Assembly: GCA_019116455.1 (NCBI GenBank)
Contig: DXBR01000086.1
Coordinates: 1-64,000, forward strand
Direction of reading: 5' to 3'
Source of the DNA: Anaerobutyricum stercoris
GTDB taxonomy: Bacteria > Bacillota > Clostridia > Lachnospirales > Lachnospiraceae
DNA length: 64,000 nucleotides
The notes under the pieces were generated by a model that was not told the DNA's origin, did no database searches, and was given only the letters and a program-made list of their open reading frames with translations. Each line of letters opens with the position of its first letter. Positions within the stretch are counted from its first letter, which is position 1. The translations under genes and the position numbers were made by a program. This document shows, piece by piece, positions 60,039 to 64,000 of this stretch.

Positions 60039-60111
60039 TGGAGCATACGGGACTTGAACCCGTGACCTCCACACTGCCAGTGTGGCGCGCTCCCAGCTGC
60101 GCTAATGCCCC
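60039..60111 (-). tRNA. tRNA-Ala (anticodon GGC)
   Basis: 73 nt on the minus strand. The acceptor pair is GGGGCAT / ATGCTCC with the G3-U70 wobble diagnostic for alanine and A73. D-arm AGCGCAGCTGGGAGCGC, anticodon stem CCACA-CTGGCAG-TGTGG with GGC at 34-36, and T-arm ACGGGTTCAAGTCCCGT. CCA is not encoded. Its promoter TTTACA-18-TATAAT is at 60150-60121. Confidence 0.95.
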
Positions 60112-60120
60112 AGTGAGAAG

Positions 60121-60150
60121 ATTATATCACAAGCAGGAGATTTATGTAAA
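60121..60150 (-). promoter_or_regulatory. Promoter of tRNA-Ala
   Basis: Minus strand: TTTACA (60150-60145), 18 nt, TATAAT (60126-60121), ten bases before the mature 5' end. Confidence 0.75.
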
Positions 60151-60180
60151 GGAGAAATAGCGAAAAAACAGGACTTGTTC

Positions 60181-60228
60181 AAAATTAAGGTAAAAATAAG
60201 CTTCCCCACACTCATAAAATGATATAAT
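60181..60228 (+). promoter_or_regulatory. Response-regulator box and -10 of the two-component operon
   Basis: The 26-nt element at 60181-60206 (half-sites TAAGGT and TAAGCT, 11 bp apart) is identical to the one before the ABC operon. The -10 TATAAT is at 60223-60228, with no -35. The element ends 16 nt before the -10 here but 26 nt before it in the ABC operon, one helical turn more. Confidence 0.75.
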
Positions 60229-60345
60229 ACATATAAAAGCATGGTCGGAAATGAATCGAATAAAATCGTTTTTCATGCGGCGCGAAAATACCGCATGGCT
60301 GACAGAGTTGGATTTCCGGCAAATAGAGAACAGGGGAAATATTTT

Positions 60346-61050
60346 ATGAATATATACGATAAAAAGATTCTTTTGGTGGATGATAACCGGGAGCTTCTGG
60401 TCATGACTGCGGATACACTTCGTAGAAATGGTTACTCCAGTATCGTTACGGCAGAAAATGTAAAAGAAGCTGTGAAATGTTTTGAGAGAGAGGAGCCGGA
60501 GATGGCGATTCTTGACATTATGCTGCCTGACGGGGACGGTTTTACACTTTTTCGGAAGTTCCGTGAGACGTCCAATATCCCTATTCTTTTCCTTTCAGCA
60601 AAAGATGAAGATAATGACCGGCTGTTTGGTCTGGGCCTCGGGGCCGACGATTATATCACAAAGCCGTTTTTATCTCAGGAGCTTGTGCTGCGGGTGGGTG
60701 CGATTCTGAAGAGAACTTATGCCAGACAGGAACAGACAGAAAAGAAAGAGGAATGTTTCCAGCTGGGAAATCGTCTGATTTCTTTTGCGGAAGGAACGGT
60801 AAAGACTGGAAAACAGGAGATTCCGCTAACGGCAAAGGAGTTGATTCTCTTAAAGAAACTTTACGAGAACCGGGGGCGCATCGTTACATTTGACGCTCTG
60901 TGCAACGCTGCCTGGCAGGATTCTTATTATGGTTATGAAAATACTCTGATGGTACATATCCGGCATCTGCGGGAAAAAATCGAGGAAGATCCGTCTCATC
61001 CGAAATGGCTGCTGACGGCGAGAGGGCTTGGTTACCGTCTGGCAAAATAA
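60346..61050 (+). CDS. OmpR-family response regulator of an antimicrobial-peptide sensing system
   Basis: 234 residues from ATG 60346 behind CAGGGGA; the frame is open to 60241. The receiver domain has acidic residues DD (12-13), Asp57 as phosphorylation site (AILDIMLPDGDGF), Thr/Ser and Lys in ILFLSAKDED and DYITKPF. The winged helix spans about 140-234 with IPLTAKELILLKKLYENRGR and TARGLGYRL. It is followed by the kinase after 77 nt. The box before its own promoter suggests self-activation, and the same box predicts control of the ABC operon. Confidence 0.92.
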   Translation: MNIYDKKILLVDDNRELLVMTADTLRRNGYSSIVTAENVKEAVKCFEREEPEMAILDIMLPDGDGFTLFRKFRETSNIPILFLSAKDEDNDRLFGLGLGADDYITKPFLSQELVLRVGAILKRTYARQEQTEKKEECFQLGNRLISFAEGTVKTGKQEIPLTAKELILLKKLYENRGRIVTFDALCNAAWQDSYYGYENTLMVHIRHLREKIEEDPSHPKWLLTARGLGYRLAK

Positions 61051-61127
61051 TCTGTTTGCTAAAAAACACGATTGCATCCGCAAAAAATGGGATTTTATTT
61101 TAAATTTATGGTAGAGGAAAATATATA

Positions 61128-62561
61128 ATGAAAACTTTTTTTCGTGGTATACGGCGTTATCTGGCGTCCGCCTTTCTTATCATTGTTTTGATTCTTGTCA
61201 GCAATTTTGTCGTGCTGTTTTATATGATGTATTCAACGACAGGCGGGGACGGTACCAGCAGTATTACGCTTCGCAATACGCTGGAAAGCGCGGGACAGGA
61301 CATTTCTTTGACAGAAAATGGGTATAGAATGTCAAAGAAAGGAAGAAATGCTCTGAAAGAATATGGATTTGTCTGGGCAATGGCATTAAATGAAGAAGGC
61401 AAAGTAATTTGGGAATGGAAATTGCCTGATGATATTCCACGGCAATATTCGGTTTTTGATGTGGCATCTTTTTCCAGGTGGTACCTCAATGATTATCCGG
61501 TTCGAGTTTGGAATGTCAATAATATGCTTCTTGTTTGTGCACAGTCTCCGGATGAAATTGCCATATTGAACCTGCCTGTGTCTGTGCAGCAGATTGTCAA
61601 TTTTCCTTATTGTATACAGCTTTTTGTGATAGTGAATCTGGCGGTAATTCTGTTATTTGTTGTGATCTTCGGCTGGCGGTTCTACGCCTCGGTGAAACCT
61701 CTTTCAGAAGGAATTGAAGGATTATCCCGGAAAAAGCCGGTACATTTAAAAGAAAAAGGTTCAGTGCGGGAGCTGGCAGAAAAATTGAATGCCACTTCCG
61801 ATATTCTGATGGAACAGGAAGAAAAGCTGTCCCGGAGAGACCAGGCGAGAGCCGACTGGATTGCCGGCGTCTCCCATGATATTCGCACGCCGTTGACGCT
61901 GATTGTAGGATATTCAGAACGTCTGATGGATAATCCGCTTCTCGGCGAAGAAGAAAAAGAAATGGCTCAGACTATCCAGCGGCAGAGCGGTCTGATCAAA
62001 CAGCTCATCGAGGATCTGAATCTTACCTCAAAACTCAGTTACGATACATTTCCACTTCATCTGAAAACCTGTGCCCCGGCACAGACCCTCCGGGAATGTA
62101 TCGCAGATATTTATAACAGTGGACTGCAGTCACAGTATTCCATTGAAATTGCCGTTACCGATGAAGCAGAAAAATTCCGCCTTCCGGCGGACGAACCTCT
62201 CATGAAGCGGGCCATTCATAATGTGCTGGGAAACAGTATCCGCCATAATCCCGAAGGCTGCCAGGTCAATGTCCGCCTGTCGTCCGACGGACAGAACCTC
62301 CATTATCTTTTTGAGGACAGCGGTCCGGGCATCCCGGATGAAATCGTTGCCTGCCTGGACGCCGAAGAAGAGGATAAAAATCACAGGCAGAAAGCCAGCG
62401 AACGCCGTGAAGCCGTCAGCCAGCCTCACATCATGGGCATGCGCCTGACCCGGCAGATCGTGAAGCTTCACGGAGGAAGCGTGTATTATTATAAAAGAAA
62501 GAACGGAAATTACGATTGCGGATTCGTCGTGCCCGGGGATTATTTCCTGCGGAAGATGTGA
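61128..62561 (+). CDS. Sensor histidine kinase partnered with the response regulator
   Basis: 477 residues. TM1 is at 12-35, TM2 at 162-184, with an extracellular sensing segment of about 125 residues between. HAMP-like region, then the H-box SHDIRTPLTLIVGYSERL with His250, N-box NVLGNSIRHNPEG, and G-boxes FEDSGPGIPDEI and IMGMRLTRQIVKLHGGS. The large outside loop differs from the short loop of BceS, and fits NisK/CprK-type kinases that sense lantibiotics directly. It is followed by a decayed permease. Confidence 0.93.
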   Translation: MKTFFRGIRRYLASAFLIIVLILVSNFVVLFYMMYSTTGGDGTSSITLRNTLESAGQDISLTENGYRMSKKGRNALKEYGFVWAMALNEEGKVIWEWKLPDDIPRQYSVFDVASFSRWYLNDYPVRVWNVNNMLLVCAQSPDEIAILNLPVSVQQIVNFPYCIQLFVIVNLAVILLFVVIFGWRFYASVKPLSEGIEGLSRKKPVHLKEKGSVRELAEKLNATSDILMEQEEKLSRRDQARADWIAGVSHDIRTPLTLIVGYSERLMDNPLLGEEEKEMAQTIQRQSGLIKQLIEDLNLTSKLSYDTFPLHLKTCAPAQTLRECIADIYNSGLQSQYSIEIAVTDEAEKFRLPADEPLMKRAIHNVLGNSIRHNPEGCQVNVRLSSDGQNLHYLFEDSGPGIPDEIVACLDAEEEDKNHRQKASERREAVSQPHIMGMRLTRQIVKLHGGSVYYYKRKNGNYDCGFVVPGDYFLRKM

Positions 62562-62595
62562 CAGATACCGACAGGAAGGCCGCTTCACTTTTTGA

Positions 62596-63246
62596 AAAAA
62601 ATCAATAGATGTTTTCAGAAAATGTAAAACGATAATTGGATTTCTGGTATCAGGTATTTTTTCTGATGAATTTTCATGGAAAGCCGATTCGATTTTCTTT
62701 TCAGCGAGACTGGGACGAGGGAGAGCCGTTCTGGCAAAAATGGGGGCTGGGTTCTTGATTACAACTGTCCTCTATTGGAGCGTTGTTCTCTTGTTTGGCT
62801 TAATCGTGTTGGCAGTATTGGGATTTGGCGGCGGCGGATGTGCGGTTCAAACTGGCGTTAGCAACTGGAACAGTATCTATAATATAACATATTTTCAGGA
62901 CTATTTGCTTAGTACCTTTGGCGGGTACATTGGAATCCTGTTTATCGTAACATTGGCTATGCTGGTTTCCGCAAAAACACATTCTACGGTATTTGCAATT
63001 ACGATTCCATTTATTCTGACTTGTGTTCCTCCTTTTGTGGGACGGCTTGAAGCATTTGCGAGAATTATGACTTTGTTCCCAGACCAACTACTCTCTATCA
63101 ATAAGAATCTTGAAGATTTCAGCTTGTACCATATTGGAGGTAATATTTTTGGTGGAGTAACTGTCATTATTCCCCTATATTTGATTCCGTTCTGCTTAGT
63201 ATTTCCGATTCTATTTATAGTTTACCGAAAAACACAGATTAAATAA
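62596..63246 (+). pseudogene. 5'-truncated ABC-2 type permease
   Basis: From about 62596 an open frame without a start codon reads a permease middle (GIFSDEFSWKADSIFFSARL, then GRGRAVLAKMGAGFLITTVL). It continues through an ATG at 62740 to TAA at 63246, with helices at WSVVLLFGLIVLAVLGF, YIGILFIVTLAMLVSA, and VTVIIPLYLIPFCLVFPIL. The first helix and N-terminus are missing, so an ABC-2 permease of another transporter was cut here. The segment after the ATG could be translated, but no ribosome site precedes it. Confidence 0.7.
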
Positions 63247-63296
63247 AACTAATTGAAAATACGTCATTTTTCTTCTTTGAGAAAGGGGGTATTTCT

Positions 63297-63419
63297 ATGA
63301 CCTGTACAGAAGAATACAAGAAACATATCGAACACATTCTAAGCCTTTTGTAAAGTTGTCATAGTAAGTCTGTCCGGCAGCTTCACAAAGAAATGGAGGG
63401 AATGACGCATGAGGAATAG
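63297..63419 (+). pseudogene. Deleted remnant of a conjugative-transposon sigma factor gene
   Basis: AAAGGGGG then ATG 63297 and MTCTEEYKKHIEHIL, the typical start of a small sigma-70-like factor of Tn916/Tn1549-type elements, ending at TAA 63351. In another frame the sequence resumes with VRQLHKEMEGMTHEE to TAG 63419, resembling the other end of the same protein. The middle part is lost. The comparison is from memory of the family. Confidence 0.5.
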
Positions 63420-63510
63420 CAGATTTCTCTCCTATGAAACTATCAGATCACCACCGGTGAGCCGGAAGCCGCCAACGCTGTTTTACAGCACTATGGGCGG
63501 TACATATGTT
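63409..63510 (+). pseudogene. Frameshifted helix-turn-helix gene of a conjugative transposon
   Basis: ATG 63409 overlaps the end of the previous remnant, as in intact elements, with GGAGGG before it. It reads MRNSRFLSYETI, then the continuation TTGEPEAANAVLQHYGRYI is in another frame because of a small indel, and it stops soon after. Intact relatives are HTH proteins of about 70-140 residues beside the sigma factor. The rest of 63510-63718 is AT-rich and shows nothing else. Confidence 0.5.
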
Positions 63511-63718
63511 TTTCTGCCGATTAAATTTCTTTCATTACTTTTAAAACGAATCTATATTGTTCTCCTATTGCTTCATTTTTTAAAGTTTAGTGTCCACAAA
63601 GTAATGTTCTTATTTTCTTGATTCTACTCATAATATGGTATATGATGAAAAAAATTGATCTATTTACTTTTAACAGAGCAATATAAAAATTGAGTTTTTC
63701 TTCATTTGGGTAAAAATT

Positions 63719-63889
63719 ATGAGTATGAAAATAGAAATGTATAATAAAGTACTTTTAAAAAGTGGTGAAACAGCATATGTTGTTGAAATCTATGAAAGTG
63801 GAACAGCCTATGAAATGGATATTGATAAATCAGATGGATCAATCAAAACAGACACAGTGTGGCCAGAAGAAATTGAGAAAAAATTATAA
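63719..63889 (+). CDS. Small DUF4926-like protein
   Basis: 56 residues, ATG 63719 (or 63725) to TAA 63889. It reads YNKVLLKSGETAYVVEIYES, then GTAYEMDIDKSDG, and a WPEEIEKKL end. The pattern 'D.V.L..G....VVE......Y.VDI' is that of DUF4926, small proteins often near toxins or immunity genes. The region is AT-richer than the rest and lies beside transposon remnants, so it was probably acquired. There is no strong ribosome binding site. Confidence 0.5.
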   Translation: MSMKIEMYNKVLLKSGETAYVVEIYESGTAYEMDIDKSDGSIKTDTVWPEEIEKKL

Positions 63890-63949
63890 AAAAATGGAAT
63901 AAGGAAAATAAACGATTGTTTGGAACTAAATTTGAAAGGAAGTCTTCTT

Positions 63950-64000
63950 ATGAATAAAACAGAATCCATTTTAAAGGAACACGAGATTAATATTACGGAT
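63950..64000 (+). CDS. Start of an unidentified gene (cut by window edge)
   Basis: ATG 63950 with GAAAGGAAG 6-14 nt before, then 17 codons to the end of the window (MNKTESILKEHEINITD). Too short to identify. It may form a unit with the DUF4926-like gene 60 nt upstream. Confidence 0.45.
   Translation, partial: MNKTESILKEHEINITD

Noticed and set aside
60274..60297. Inverted repeat CATGCGG/CCGCATG in the response regulator leader
   Set aside because: Only 7 bp with no T-run and no clear link to control; may be chance.

Overview
The window looks like a chromosomal segment of a gut-type Lachnospiraceae (Clostridia, low-to-mid GC Firmicutes). The evidence is the rimP-nusA-rnpM-ylxQ-infB-rbfA-nrnA-truB-ribF order, a hisZ-dependent short-form HisG, RqcH/NFACT, a single-chain pyruvate carboxylase, VanZ and YitT proteins, consensus TTGACA/TATAAT promoters with strong AGGAGG ribosome binding sites, and remnants of a Clostridia-type conjugative transposon. 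A genus cannot be assigned from the sequence alone.

Layout. 1-5.2 kb: the end of a radical SAM gene, rqcH, a decayed gene fragment, an ECF-like sigma/anti-sigma pair and a vanZ-like gene lying between two copies of a 40-bp stem-loop repeat, then a PH-domain protein. 5.3-10.6 kb: a histidine operon hisZ-hisG-hisD-hisB-hisIE from a perfect promoter; the last protein carries an N-terminal HisF-like domain that appears catalytically dead, and hisC/H/A/F are not in the window. 10.6-19.0 kb: the conserved translation/transcription operon rimP to ribF. 19-20.5 kb: a cytidylate-kinase-like gene and an XRE regulator/membrane protein pair. 20.9-26.8 kb: a methyltransferase plus five-gene Nik/Cnt-type ABC importer. 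26.9-33.7 kb: an XRE-alanine aminotransferase fusion, a histidine-rich CsoR repressor, a flavodoxin-like iron-sulfur flavoprotein and pyruvate carboxylase. 33.9-41.7 kb: M18 aminopeptidase, zinc-finger membrane protein, polA, coaE, WalJ-like MBL protein, and an ACT/PFL pair. 41.8-46.4 kb: two small membrane proteins, a carboxylesterase, YitT, a candidate structured small RNA and a DUF3800 gene.

46.4-55.9 kb is a maltose/maltodextrin unit: a LacI-type MalR, a PTS permease, an EEP-family phosphatase resembling maltose 6'-phosphate phosphatase, 4-alpha-glucanotransferase, a divergent AraC regulator and maltodextrin/glycogen phosphorylase. Together they can import maltose as the phosphate, dephosphorylate it, and convert it to glucose and glucose 1-phosphate. 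The malR/PTS intergenic region carries two arrays of half-sites spaced exactly 11 bp.

56-64 kb: a small spore-type protein, a LanFEG/Cpr-like ABC transporter (ATPase and two permeases), a Uma2-family gene, tRNA-Ala(GGC), and a response regulator/histidine kinase pair. The ABC and two-component operons share an identical 26-bp element upstream, which marks them as one antimicrobial-peptide sensing and resistance module although the Uma2 gene and the tRNA separate them. The right end is AT-richer and decayed: a 5'-truncated ABC-2 permease, remnants of a conjugative-transposon sigma factor and HTH gene, and a small DUF4926-like gene.
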